DNA of 10,308 bases. Source: Clostridiales bacterium UBA4362 (lineage in GTDB: Bacteria > Bacillota > Clostridia > TANB77 > CAG-508). Below the pieces are notes generated by a model, which was given only the letters and a program-made list of their open reading frames with translations, did not search any database and had not been told where the DNA came from. Numbering within the stretch: position 1 is the first letter of the stretch; each line of letters opens with the position of its first letter. The stretch spans positions 1-10,308 of the forward strand of contig DGSM01000030.1 in NCBI GenBank assembly GCA_002393975.1. The letters are read 5' to 3'. The translations under genes and the position numbers were made by a program. Of this stretch, positions 1-7,610 are shown in pieces.

Positions 1-51
1 AAATCAATAGAAATTATGAAATAAAAATATTTTGAAAACAAGAGGTAAATA
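1..51 (+). other. Upstream edge and ruvB leader, possible 3' tail of an upstream gene
   Basis: Two reading frames run in from the left edge and stop here. One ends at TAA 22-24 (last residues KSIEIMK) and the other at TGA 33-35 (last residues INRNYEIKIF). Either could be the C-terminus of an upstream gene; ruvA would be the usual partner of ruvB, but too few residues remain to recognise it. The stretch contains the ruvB ribosome binding site AGAGG at 41-45. I see no convincing -35/-10 promoter pair, which fits read-through from an upstream gene. Confidence 0.35.
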
Positions 52-1080
52 TTGAGCGATATTTTTAATCCGAATATTTCAAATATTCAAGAAGAAAAAC
101 AAGAAAATGTTCTTCGACCTAAAACTTTAGATGAATATATTGGTCAATCTAAAGTAAAAAAGAAGATGAAAGTTTATATTGAGGCTGCCAAAAAAAGAGG
201 GGAGCCTCTTGATCATGTTTTACTATATGGACCTCCTGGTCTTGGAAAAACTACTTTAGCCAATATAATTTCAAATGAGATGAAATCAAATCTTAAAATT
301 ACATCAGGACCTGCAATTGATAAACCAGGAGACTTGGCAGCTATATTAACCAAGCTTCAAGCAGGAGATGTTTTATTTATAGATGAGATTCATAGATTAA
401 ATAAAAATATAGAAGAAATATTATATCCAGCATTAGAAGATTTTACTTTAGATATAGTTATTGGACAAGGCCCTACTGGAAAATCCATTAGAATTAATTT
501 ACCTAAATTTACATTAATTGGAGCAACTACAAGAGCAGGATCGCTTACTACACCACTTCGAGATAGATTTGGAATAGTTGAAAGATTAGAATTATATGAT
601 GAAAAAGATTTGGCAACTATAGTTAAAAGATCTGCAAAAATATTAAATATAGATATTGATGAAAAGGCAGCAAATGAAATAGCTAAGAGATCACGTGGAA
701 CTCCTAGAATTGCTAATAGACTTCTAAAGAGAGTAAGTGATTATGCTTTAGTTTTAGGAGATGGAAATATAAATTTAGAAATAACAAGAACGGCGTTAGA
801 TAATCTAGATATAGATGAAATAGGATTAAATGCAACAGATAGACGATTACTTGATGCATTAATTGTTCAATATAGAGGAAGACCAGTGGGAATTGAAACA
901 TTAGCAACTACTTTGGGAGAAGAAACTTCAACTATAGAAGATGTATATGAACCATATTTGATTCAAATTGGATTTATTTCTAGAACGCCTAGAGGAAGAG
1001 TTGCTATGCCTGCAGCATATGAACACTTAGGCATTTCAATTGCAACTGATGAAAGTATATCAGGTCAACTTAAGTTTTAA
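52..1080 (+). CDS. ruvB: Holliday junction branch migration ATPase RuvB
   Basis: RuvB is the AAA+ motor that forms hexameric rings on DNA and, with RuvA, drives branch migration of Holliday junctions during recombinational repair. The 342-residue protein has the usual family length and order. Walker A GPPGLGKTT is at residues 60-68, with Lys66 for ATP binding. Walker B LFIDEIH is at 108-114, the sensor-1 region GATTRAG at 157-163, and the arginine finger is probably Arg172 in PLRDRFG (the position of E. coli Arg174). A C-terminal winged-helix domain ends in PRGRVAMPAAYEHLG (about 313-327). The start is TTG, six bases after AGAGG (41-45); no ATG fits the family N-terminus. It heads a tightly packed run of genes, with the next ribosome binding site eight bases after the stop. 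Identification is essentially certain from these motifs. Confidence 0.98.
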   Translation: MSDIFNPNISNIQEEKQENVLRPKTLDEYIGQSKVKKKMKVYIEAAKKRGEPLDHVLLYGPPGLGKTTLANIISNEMKSNLKITSGPAIDKPGDLAAILTKLQAGDVLFIDEIHRLNKNIEEILYPALEDFTLDIVIGQGPTGKSIRINLPKFTLIGATTRAGSLTTPLRDRFGIVERLELYDEKDLATIVKRSAKILNIDIDEKAANEIAKRSRGTPRIANRLLKRVSDYALVLGDGNINLEITRTALDNLDIDEIGLNATDRRLLDALIVQYRGRPVGIETLATTLGEETSTIEDVYEPYLIQIGFISRTPRGRVAMPAAYEHLGISIATDESISGQLKF

Positions 1081-1088
1081 TGATTAAC

Positions 1089-1096
1089 AAAGGAGA
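1089..1096 (+). promoter_or_regulatory. Ribosome binding site that fixes the start of the next gene
   Basis: AAAGGAGA lies four bases before ATG 1101. An in-frame ATG at 1080 overlaps the ruvB stop codon but has no such site in front of it, and it would add seven polar residues before the membrane segment. The start at 1101 is therefore preferred. Confidence 0.85.
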
Positions 1097-1100
1097 AACT

Positions 1101-2492
1101 ATGGATACATTAAAAACAATTCTAAAATATGTAGTATCATTTATAGTTTTATTAATTATATTTTTTGGAAGTTTAACTATTACATCTTTAATTCCTTCAA
1201 GTAATTTAAAAAATAATGTAATAAAGACTTCTGAAATTTATAAAGAAGAAGGAGAAAAGAAGATTGCAAAAGTATTCGGAAAAGAAGAAACTATTTTTAT
1301 CTTTACGGATGCTTTAATGGTTAATACAGCTTATTCAATTGATAGTGAGCATCCTATTGAATCATTTGTTCTAGCTAGAAAAAATTATATTCCCGGACAA
1401 ACTCAAGTAGTTCATGAGGACTCTCAATATAATTTAGGAGCTTCTAAAAATTATAAAGATGCAAATGAGAATGTTTTTCAAGCAGCTGAATTATATGGAT
1501 TAATGCATGGAGAGGATATTGTTGATTCATATGAATATGCAAGATATTGGCATGGCTACTTAGTTTTCTTAAGGCCACTACTTGCTATCATGTCTATACA
1601 AGGAATAAGAGCATTAAACTTTATAATCATTTGTGCATGTATAGTAGCACTATTTTTCTTAATAAGAAAAAAATGTGGTTTTCGTGCAGCAGTTTTATTC
1701 TTACTACCGTTAGTAATGATTGATATTTTTGTTTTAAGCTTAGGACTAAGCGATGTTTATGATATGATTATTGCTATGGTTGCAAGTATTGTATTGCTTG
1801 AACTAATAGACGTTAGAGAAGATGCTGGGGTAATGTTTTTCATATTTGGATGTTTAACATCGTTTATCGATTTGTTTACAATTCCACTAGTAACTTTGTG
1901 TTTACCTCTTACTGTGTTCTTCTTAGTTAAACATAGAAAATTTGGTATATATGAAGAAAAAGATTTAAAACAAAAATTTATTAGTGAATTTGGATCTTTT
2001 GTAGTACTATGCTATAGTTGGGCTCTAGGATACATTTTAACCTGGGCTGCAAAATGGTTTATTACAGAAGCACTATTTGATAAAAACATCATTTCTTCGG
2101 CATTAGAGCAAGTTAAATATAGATCAGTAAGTGAAAAAATAACCTATGGATTAGTTCTTTCAAGAAACTTTAAGTTTTTAGGAATTGGCCCTATAATATT
2201 ATTGATTATAACAATTGCAGCAGATATAGGGATATCTTTCTATAAGAAAAAAGACAAAAAAGTGTTAATGGAAGAAATAAAAAAGAATATGAAAGAAAGA
2301 CTAATAAATATTATTCCATTTGCTTTAATAAGTATAATTCCATTTGTTTGGTTGTTTGTAGTAAAACAACATTCTGCAATTCATGCGTTTTTTGTAAATA
2401 GAATTTTAGTAATATTCTTATTAGGAATACTAATGATTGTATATGAATTATTTTCAATTAAGCCAACTGCTGAGAAAGGAAAGATGGATTAA
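1101..2492 (+). CDS. Polytopic membrane protein, GT-C-like, function unknown
   Basis: This is a 463-residue membrane protein. One N-terminal helix (about 11-31) is followed by an outer segment of about 120 residues (32-150), then some eight hydrophobic helices near 155-188, 194-212, 217-236, 245-275, 297-321, 358-380, 402-421 and 428-451. The outer segment contains TDALMVNTAY (69-78) and ends in SRYWHGYL-like residues (YARYWHGYLVFLRPLL, 146-161). Near the C-terminus is KQHSAIHAFFVNR (422-434). From memory, these blocks recur in uncharacterised clostridial envelope proteins. The layout resembles GT-C glycosyltransferases, which use lipid-linked sugars outside the membrane, and Asp70 would be a candidate acidic residue; this is inference. 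The gene overlaps the next gene by one base (TAATG), suggesting translational coupling and perhaps a joint role. The exact donor, acceptor and reaction cannot be read from the sequence. Confidence 0.85.
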   Translation: MDTLKTILKYVVSFIVLLIIFFGSLTITSLIPSSNLKNNVIKTSEIYKEEGEKKIAKVFGKEETIFIFTDALMVNTAYSIDSEHPIESFVLARKNYIPGQTQVVHEDSQYNLGASKNYKDANENVFQAAELYGLMHGEDIVDSYEYARYWHGYLVFLRPLLAIMSIQGIRALNFIIICACIVALFFLIRKKCGFRAAVLFLLPLVMIDIFVLSLGLSDVYDMIIAMVASIVLLELIDVREDAGVMFFIFGCLTSFIDLFTIPLVTLCLPLTVFFLVKHRKFGIYEEKDLKQKFISEFGSFVVLCYSWALGYILTWAAKWFITEALFDKNIISSALEQVKYRSVSEKITYGLVLSRNFKFLGIGPIILLIITIAADIGISFYKKKDKKVLMEEIKKNMKERLINIIPFALISIIPFVWLFVVKQHSAIHAFFVNRILVIFLLGILMIVYELFSIKPTAEKGKMD

Positions 2493-4210
2493 TGGATGAA
2501 AGTGAAAATAGAAAAGGAAAAATAGTACTAAATGTAGTTATTTTTGTTTTTCTGATCTTAATTAATTTAATAGTCATTATGTCTAAAAATGTTAGCAACC
2601 TTGATGAGATATGGAACTATAATATGGCAAATCAAATAGCTAGAGGACTTATTCCTTATAAAGATATATCAATGGTTATGACACCTTTTTCTCAATTCTT
2701 AATTGCACCTATATTACTTATTTTTAATAGTGTATTTACGTTTAGAATTGCAGGAACAATTTTGGCTACATTAATTTCATTCATCGCATATGACATTATA
2801 AAAAAGATAACACAAAACCGTATGATTGCATTCATATTTGTGCTAATAGGCGAGTTTTTATTATACAACTTATTTACTTATGACTATAATTTTTTATGTC
2901 TTTTATTAGGAGAAATTGCTTTAGATTTAGAAGTAACTAAATACTTAAAGAGAAGACAAAACTTTGAAGATATGATTAATTATGGTTCAATATATCGAAA
3001 AGCAGAAAAGAAAACATTTTCAGAAAGACATCAATATATAAATTATGATATAGCAATAGGACTAATTAGTGGTCTTGCTATTTGTACAAAACAAACTGTT
3101 GGCTTTTTCATGGCATTAGTAGTTTTATTGACTGCTATATTAGAAAGAAAGTTTGTTGCAGTTTCTAAAAACAAGAAAAAATCAAAAGATCAAAATGAAA
3201 AAGTAGAAGAAACAGAACTAAATAAATCAGAAGATGAGTTATATATAAATACTAGTGAAAATAAGGATTTTAAAAGAAAGAAAATTAATTCAATTATTGC
3301 AAGAGTAATTAGTATTGCAGTTCCTTGTGTATTATTACTTATTTATTTGATTATCACACATAGTATAAAAGATTTTATTAGTTATACAATATTAGGAATA
3401 AAAGAATTTACTAATACTGTTTCATATTGGCATCTAATAGAAGAAGGAGGAAGTCCATTACTTTCTATTTTAGCTGTAGTACTTCCAGCTTATTTATTCT
3501 TTGCAATTGTATTTTTAATAGTTGGAGACAAAGATAGAACTATAAATAATGTTTTAAAAATTTTAGTTTTATATTCACTTCCATTATTAATACTTATTTA
3601 TCCAATAGCTGACAAAATGCATTTCTTGTTAGGAATCTATATTTTAATGATAAGTATTCCATTTTCTATTAAGTTCTCTGCAAGAGATATGTTTAGTAAA
3701 ATGAATGGGAATGTAAAAGAAACAATTAATAGTACAGCAGCAATTATTCTATTTTTAGTGTTTATTGTTCTTCTTGGAAAAAATGTGGGAGAAAGTGCTA
3801 GTATTTTAATCTCACATAGAGAAAGAGTATGTAATTGCAAAATTAATCATTTACAATACTTATATATAGAAGATTACTTAAAAGATAGAATTGAAGATAC
3901 AAATAAAAAAGTTGAAGAATTAAAGAGTACTGGTGCAGAAGTTTATATATTAGATAGCGAAGCGGCTATATATAATATAATTAAAGATGAGTACTATAAA
4001 GATTATGATATGTTTAACAGAGGAAACTTTGGTGAAAATGGCGAAGAGAGAATAATGAATAATATAAAAAATAGCCATAATACATATTATTTAGTAAGAA
4101 ATCCAGAGATCGGACTTAATTGGCAAACTCCTAAATCTATAGTTGAAGAGATAAGAACATATCAACTAAAAGGTAGAGTTGGCTTGTTTGACATTTATTA
4201 TAAAGAATAA
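2492..4210 (+). CDS. Membrane glycosyltransferase-like protein (GT39/ArnT-like, GT-C fold)
   Basis: The 572-residue protein starts with a helix at about 10-30, followed at once by NLDEIWNYNMANQIARGLIPYKD (read as 36-58, with Asp38-Glu39). This matches the acidic first-loop signature of the GT39/ArnT class, whose members move a sugar from a polyprenyl-phosphate to an acceptor outside the membrane. Further hydrophobic helices follow to about residue 430, including GLISGLAICTKQTVGFFM (190-207). A Lys/Glu-rich cytoplasmic insert lies at about 220-268. The last 140 residues are soluble and probably outside the cell, with YILDSEAAIYNI (485-496), NRGNFGENGEE (509-519) and NWQTPKSI (543-550). ATG 2492 shares its A with the previous TAA, and AAAGGA at 2475-2480 may serve as the ribosome binding site. 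Coupling with the preceding membrane gene suggests the two act on the same envelope glycan. Substrate and activity are unproven. Confidence 0.85.
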   Translation: MDESENRKGKIVLNVVIFVFLILINLIVIMSKNVSNLDEIWNYNMANQIARGLIPYKDISMVMTPFSQFLIAPILLIFNSVFTFRIAGTILATLISFIAYDIIKKITQNRMIAFIFVLIGEFLLYNLFTYDYNFLCLLLGEIALDLEVTKYLKRRQNFEDMINYGSIYRKAEKKTFSERHQYINYDIAIGLISGLAICTKQTVGFFMALVVLLTAILERKFVAVSKNKKKSKDQNEKVEETELNKSEDELYINTSENKDFKRKKINSIIARVISIAVPCVLLLIYLIITHSIKDFISYTILGIKEFTNTVSYWHLIEEGGSPLLSILAVVLPAYLFFAIVFLIVGDKDRTINNVLKILVLYSLPLLILIYPIADKMHFLLGIYILMISIPFSIKFSARDMFSKMNGNVKETINSTAAIILFLVFIVLLGKNVGESASILISHRERVCNCKINHLQYLYIEDYLKDRIEDTNKKVEELKSTGAEVYILDSEAAIYNIIKDEYYKDYDMFNRGNFGENGEERIMNNIKNSHNTYYLVRNPEIGLNWQTPKSIVEEIRTYQLKGRVGLFDIYYKE

Positions 4211-4216
4211 AGGAAA
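4209..4216 (+). promoter_or_regulatory. Ribosome binding site that fixes the ABC transporter start
   Basis: AAAGGAAA overlaps the preceding stop codon and lies four bases before ATG 4221. An upstream in-frame ATG at 4179 sits inside the previous gene. It would add 14 residues ahead of MLQITNISKQY, which is the normal beginning of an ABC ATPase domain, so 4221 is chosen. Confidence 0.85.
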
Positions 4217-4220
4217 AATT

Positions 4221-7200
4221 ATGCTACAAATTACAAACATAAGCAAACAATACACAACAGGTGGTTTTACACAAAAAGCACTTGATGATGTTTCATTAAA
4301 TTTAAGAAACCATGAATTTGTTGCTATACTTGGACCTTCAGGTTCAGGAAAAACAACTTTCTTGAACATAGTAGGAGGACTTGATCGCTACGATTCAGGA
4401 GACCTTATTATTAATGGAGTCTCAACCAAAAAATATAAAGATAGAGATTGGGATGCATATCGTAACCATAGTATTGGTTTTGTTTTTCAAAGTTATAATT
4501 TAATACCACATCAAACTATTTTAGCCAATGTTGAATTAGCTTTAACAATTGGTGGTATCTCAAAAAAACAAAGAAAAAAGAGAGCTATTGCAGCTTTAGA
4601 GGATGTTGGATTAAAAGAACAAATTCACAAGAAACCAAACCAGCTATCTGGTGGACAAATGCAAAGAGTTGCTATTGCAAGAGCTTTAGTAAATAATCCT
4701 GATATAGTTTTAGCAGATGAGCCAACAGGAGCGTTAGATTCTGAAACAAGTATACAAGTAATGGATATTCTAAAAAAGATATCTAAAAAATGCTTGGTTG
4801 TAATGGTTACCCACAATCCAGAGCTTGCTGATGAATATGCAACAAGAATAGTAAATATTAAAGATGGAAAAATAATAAAAGATAGTAATCCATATGAGAT
4901 TAAACCAAAAGAAAAACCAAAGCATAAAAAACTTGGTAAAGCCTCAATGGGATTTCCAACTGCTTTAGGACTAAGCTTTAATAATTTAAAAACAAAATTA
5001 GCAAGAACACTTTTAGTTGCCTTAGCAGGATCTATAGGAATTATAGGAATAGCATTAATATTATCCCTTTCAAATGGAGTAAATAAATATATTCATGAAA
5101 CAGAACAAGATACTTTGGCAGGTTACCCTTTAGAAATAACTGAAAGCAGCTTTTCTCTAGGAACTATTTCATCAACCATGGCTTCTGAAGCTATGAATAG
5201 TACATCTAAAGGTGATGTTAGAGAAGTAAAAATGATAGAAGATATGGTTTCTATTATTGATACAAATGATTTAGCATCTTTAAAAGAATATCTAGAAAGT
5301 GGAAAAACAAACATATATGATTATTCTACATCTATAGAATATAGATATAATATTGAGCCACAAATATATTTAAATGATAAAGGAAATTATAGATTAGTAA
5401 ATCCAAATGAATCATTTAATTCAATGGGATTTTCATCTAATAGTTTTATGTTTTCAACATCTGCTTCATCTTTAAATGTGTTTTATAAATTACCTGATAA
5501 TAAAGAGCTATATGAAAATGAGTATGAATTAAAATATGGACATTGGCCAACTAAATCAACTGAGTGCGTTTTAGTTACAACTTCAACTGGTAGTGTTTCT
5601 GATTTTCTAATTTATACAATGGGATTAAGAGATTATAAACAATTAGATGAAATGATAAAGAATTTATCTGAAGGAAAAAATAGTACAGTTAGTACTGATA
5701 CTACAGAATGGAAATATGATGATTTTGTTGGTGTAAAATTTAAAGTATTAAATGGATACAAAAAATATACTTATGATTCAAATCAAGGTATTTACATTGA
5801 TAGAAGTGAAGATAAAGAATATATTAATAGAGTAGCTGCAGAGGGAAAAGATTTAGAAATAGTAGGTGTAGTATCTTTAAAAGATGATGCAGAATTATCT
5901 ATGCTAAGCATGGGTATTTATTATGATAAATCGTTAATTGATGAATTGAGAGCTGAAGCAAAGAATAGTGAAATAGCAAAAGCTCAACTTGCAACTCCAA
6001 AAGTAAATGTTTTAACTGGAAAACCATTTGGAGAAGAAAATGATAATAAAGGTTCTAATTTCAGTAATTTATTTACAGTTGATAGTAATGCTTTATCTAA
6101 TGCTTTTAAGATTGATCCATCAAAAATGACAATTGATACATCATCACTTCAAAATGTTGGTGATTTAACTAATTATTTGAATGATTTTGGTGACATGGAT
6201 GTTGATATGAATGAACTTGCTAAAGCTATTGCTAAAGCATCTTCAGAATTATCTGAAGGATTTATGAAATACTCAAGTAAAGATGCATCAACTGATTATA
6301 GTAAGCTTTCAGATTCAATGACTCAATATTTACAATCTGATGAGGCCAAAGAAATTATTTCTGAAGAATTAACAAAGTTAATATCAGAAAATGGATCTAG
6401 TACAATAAATGCTGAAACAATACAAGCCATGACTCGCGAAATAATGACTGGATATGTAGAGTTTTGCCAAAGCAAAGGCTATACAGATGTTGAAAACATA
6501 AATGGGCATCTAGAAGAGTATTTATCTAGTGATTTTGCTAAAAATATTATTGATAAAGAAACAAAGAAATTATTGCAAAGTGTTATAGATAATATGGATA
6601 TTACAACAGAACAAGTTACTAGACTTGCAAAAAAGATTGCTGAAAACTATGATTCATATGCAAAAGAACATGGTATGCCAGAACTTACAAAGATGGCAGC
6701 ATCTTTTGAAGAGTATTTAGGAACTGATGAAGCTAAAAAAATAATTGAAGATAATTTGAAATCTGTTGTTGATGTTAATGAATTAATAGGAGGACTTACA
6801 GGAGTAGTAGGAAAATATATTGCTCAAAACATGACAAAGGTAATGTATAATACTATGGCTAGTCTTCCAAATGCAATAAAGATTGATGCTGAAAGTTTTG
6901 CTAGAGCATTTAAAATTAATATGTCAGAAGATGAGATAGAGTCAATGATGGCTGCTATGATGTCTTCAACATCTAGTTCATTGAAAAATAATTTAAGAAA
7001 CTTTGGATATGCTGAAGATGAACAATTAAGTAGTATTGTTATTTATCCAAAAGATTTTGAAGCTAAAGCATCTATTACAGATATTTTAGATGACTATAAT
7101 GATAAAATGAAAAAAGCAGGCGAAGAAGATAAAGTTATTTCTTATACAGATATAGTTGGAATAATGATGAAATCTGTTACTAGAATAGTAAATGCCATAA

Positions 7201-7601
7201 GTTATGTTTTAATTGCATTTACTGCTATATCGTTAATAGTATCATCTATTATGATAAGTGTTATAACTTATATTAGTGTTTTAGAGAGACGTAAAGAAAT
7301 AGGAATACTTAGAGCTTTAGGCGCTTCTAAACACAATATTACTCAAGTGTTTAATAGTGAAACACTTATTACTGGTTTTATAGCTGGACTTCTTGGAGTA
7401 GAAGTTAGTAGACTTATAATGCTTCCAGCCAACTTAATTATTCATTCAATAACAGGAATATCTAATTTAAGTGCTTATCTATCTTTATCATCAGGTATTA
7501 TCTTAATTGCTTTAAGTGTAGTAATTACTTTGATTGCAGGCCTTATACCATCACATAGTGCTGCAAAACAAGATCCAGTAATTGCACTAAGAACTGAATA
7601 A
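4221..7601 (+). CDS. MacB-like ABC transporter, fused ATPase and FtsX-type permease with giant outer domain
   Basis: One 1126-residue chain carries both ATPase and permease. The LolD/MacB-type ATPase occupies about 1-225: Walker A GPSGSGKTT (38-46), Q-loop Gln90, signature LSGGQ (142-146), Walker B IVLADEP (162-168), D-loop ALDS (171-174) and switch His198. All catalytic residues are present. A first membrane helix lies at about 262-283. The outer domain (about 285-985) follows. Three more helices lie near 990-1018, 1045-1072 and 1088-1110, with the FtsX/MacB coupling segment ERRKEIGILRALGAS at 1022-1036. This is MacB topology and would work as a homodimer. MacB-class proteins transmit ATP-driven movement to an outer domain for export or envelope signalling. 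Here that domain is about three times the usual size and includes helical repeats (664-857). Two outer-domain cysteines (449, 749) could form a disulfide. The gene sits 10 bases after the GT-C-like gene and 9 bases before the queH fusion. Substrate unknown. Confidence 0.95.
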   Translation: MLQITNISKQYTTGGFTQKALDDVSLNLRNHEFVAILGPSGSGKTTFLNIVGGLDRYDSGDLIINGVSTKKYKDRDWDAYRNHSIGFVFQSYNLIPHQTILANVELALTIGGISKKQRKKRAIAALEDVGLKEQIHKKPNQLSGGQMQRVAIARALVNNPDIVLADEPTGALDSETSIQVMDILKKISKKCLVVMVTHNPELADEYATRIVNIKDGKIIKDSNPYEIKPKEKPKHKKLGKASMGFPTALGLSFNNLKTKLARTLLVALAGSIGIIGIALILSLSNGVNKYIHETEQDTLAGYPLEITESSFSLGTISSTMASEAMNSTSKGDVREVKMIEDMVSIIDTNDLASLKEYLESGKTNIYDYSTSIEYRYNIEPQIYLNDKGNYRLVNPNESFNSMGFSSNSFMFSTSASSLNVFYKLPDNKELYENEYELKYGHWPTKSTECVLVTTSTGSVSDFLIYTMGLRDYKQLDEMIKNLSEGKNSTVSTDTTEWKYDDFVGVKFKVLNGYKKYTYDSNQGIYIDRSEDKEYINRVAAEGKDLEIVGVVSLKDDAELSMLSMGIYYDKSLIDELRAEAKNSEIAKAQLATPKVNVLTGKPFGEENDNKGSNFSNLFTVDSNALSNAFKIDPSKMTIDTSSLQNVGDLTNYLNDFGDMDVDMNELAKAIAKASSELSEGFMKYSSKDASTDYSKLSDSMTQYLQSDEAKEIISEELTKLISENGSSTINAETIQAMTREIMTGYVEFCQSKGYTDVENINGHLEEYLSSDFAKNIIDKETKKLLQSVIDNMDITTEQVTRLAKKIAENYDSYAKEHGMPELTKMAASFEEYLGTDEAKKIIEDNLKSVVDVNELIGGLTGVVGKYIAQNMTKVMYNTMASLPNAIKIDAESFARAFKINMSEDEIESMMAAMMSSTSSSLKNNLRNFGYAEDEQLSSIVIYPKDFEAKASITDILDDYNDKMKKAGEEDKVISYTDIVGIMMKSVTRIVNAISYVLIAFTAISLIVSSIMISVITYISVLERRKEIGILRALGASKHNITQVFNSETLITGFIAGLLGVEVSRLIMLPANLIIHSITGISNLSAYLSLSSGIILIALSVVITLIAGLIPSHSAAKQDPVIALRTE
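6210..6791 (+). repeat. Three imperfect 64-65-residue helical repeats in the ABC transporter outer domain
   Basis: Within residues 664-857 of the transporter three units can be aligned. Each begins with a helix of type LAKxIAxxY and, about 38 residues on, carries the block EYLxSDEAKxII: MTQYLQSDEAKEII from 700, LEEYLSSDFAKNII from 764, and FEEYLGTDEAKKII from 829. The conserved Tyr residues fall at 703, 767 and 832, a spacing of 64 and 65. The units differ strongly in DNA sequence, so this is an old duplication. All are rich in Lys, Glu and Ala and are predicted helical, so a rod or coiled bundle outside the cell is likely. Confidence 0.75.
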
Positions 7602-7610
7602 GAGGAAATA

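Noticed and set aside
713..907. Minus-strand open frame inside ruvB
   Set aside because: It overlaps the conserved RuvB C-terminal part and its composition is that of a reversed coding strand.
1080..1100. Start of the second gene at ATG 1080 overlapping the ruvB stop
   Set aside because: The AAAGGAGA site at 1089-1096 would fall inside the gene and clearly serves ATG 1101.
3637..5314. Open reading frames of about 60-67 codons on the minus strand at 3637-3840, 4166-4369, 4625-4816 and 5123-5314
   Set aside because: They lie opposite strongly conserved coding regions, lack convincing ribosome binding sites and encode no recognisable protein. They are shadows.
4221..7601. BceAB-type antimicrobial peptide resistance transporter
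   Set aside because: BceB permeases have ten helices and a separate ATPase. This protein has four helices and a fused N-terminal ATPase, which fits MacB topology. No sensor kinase or response regulator is nearby.
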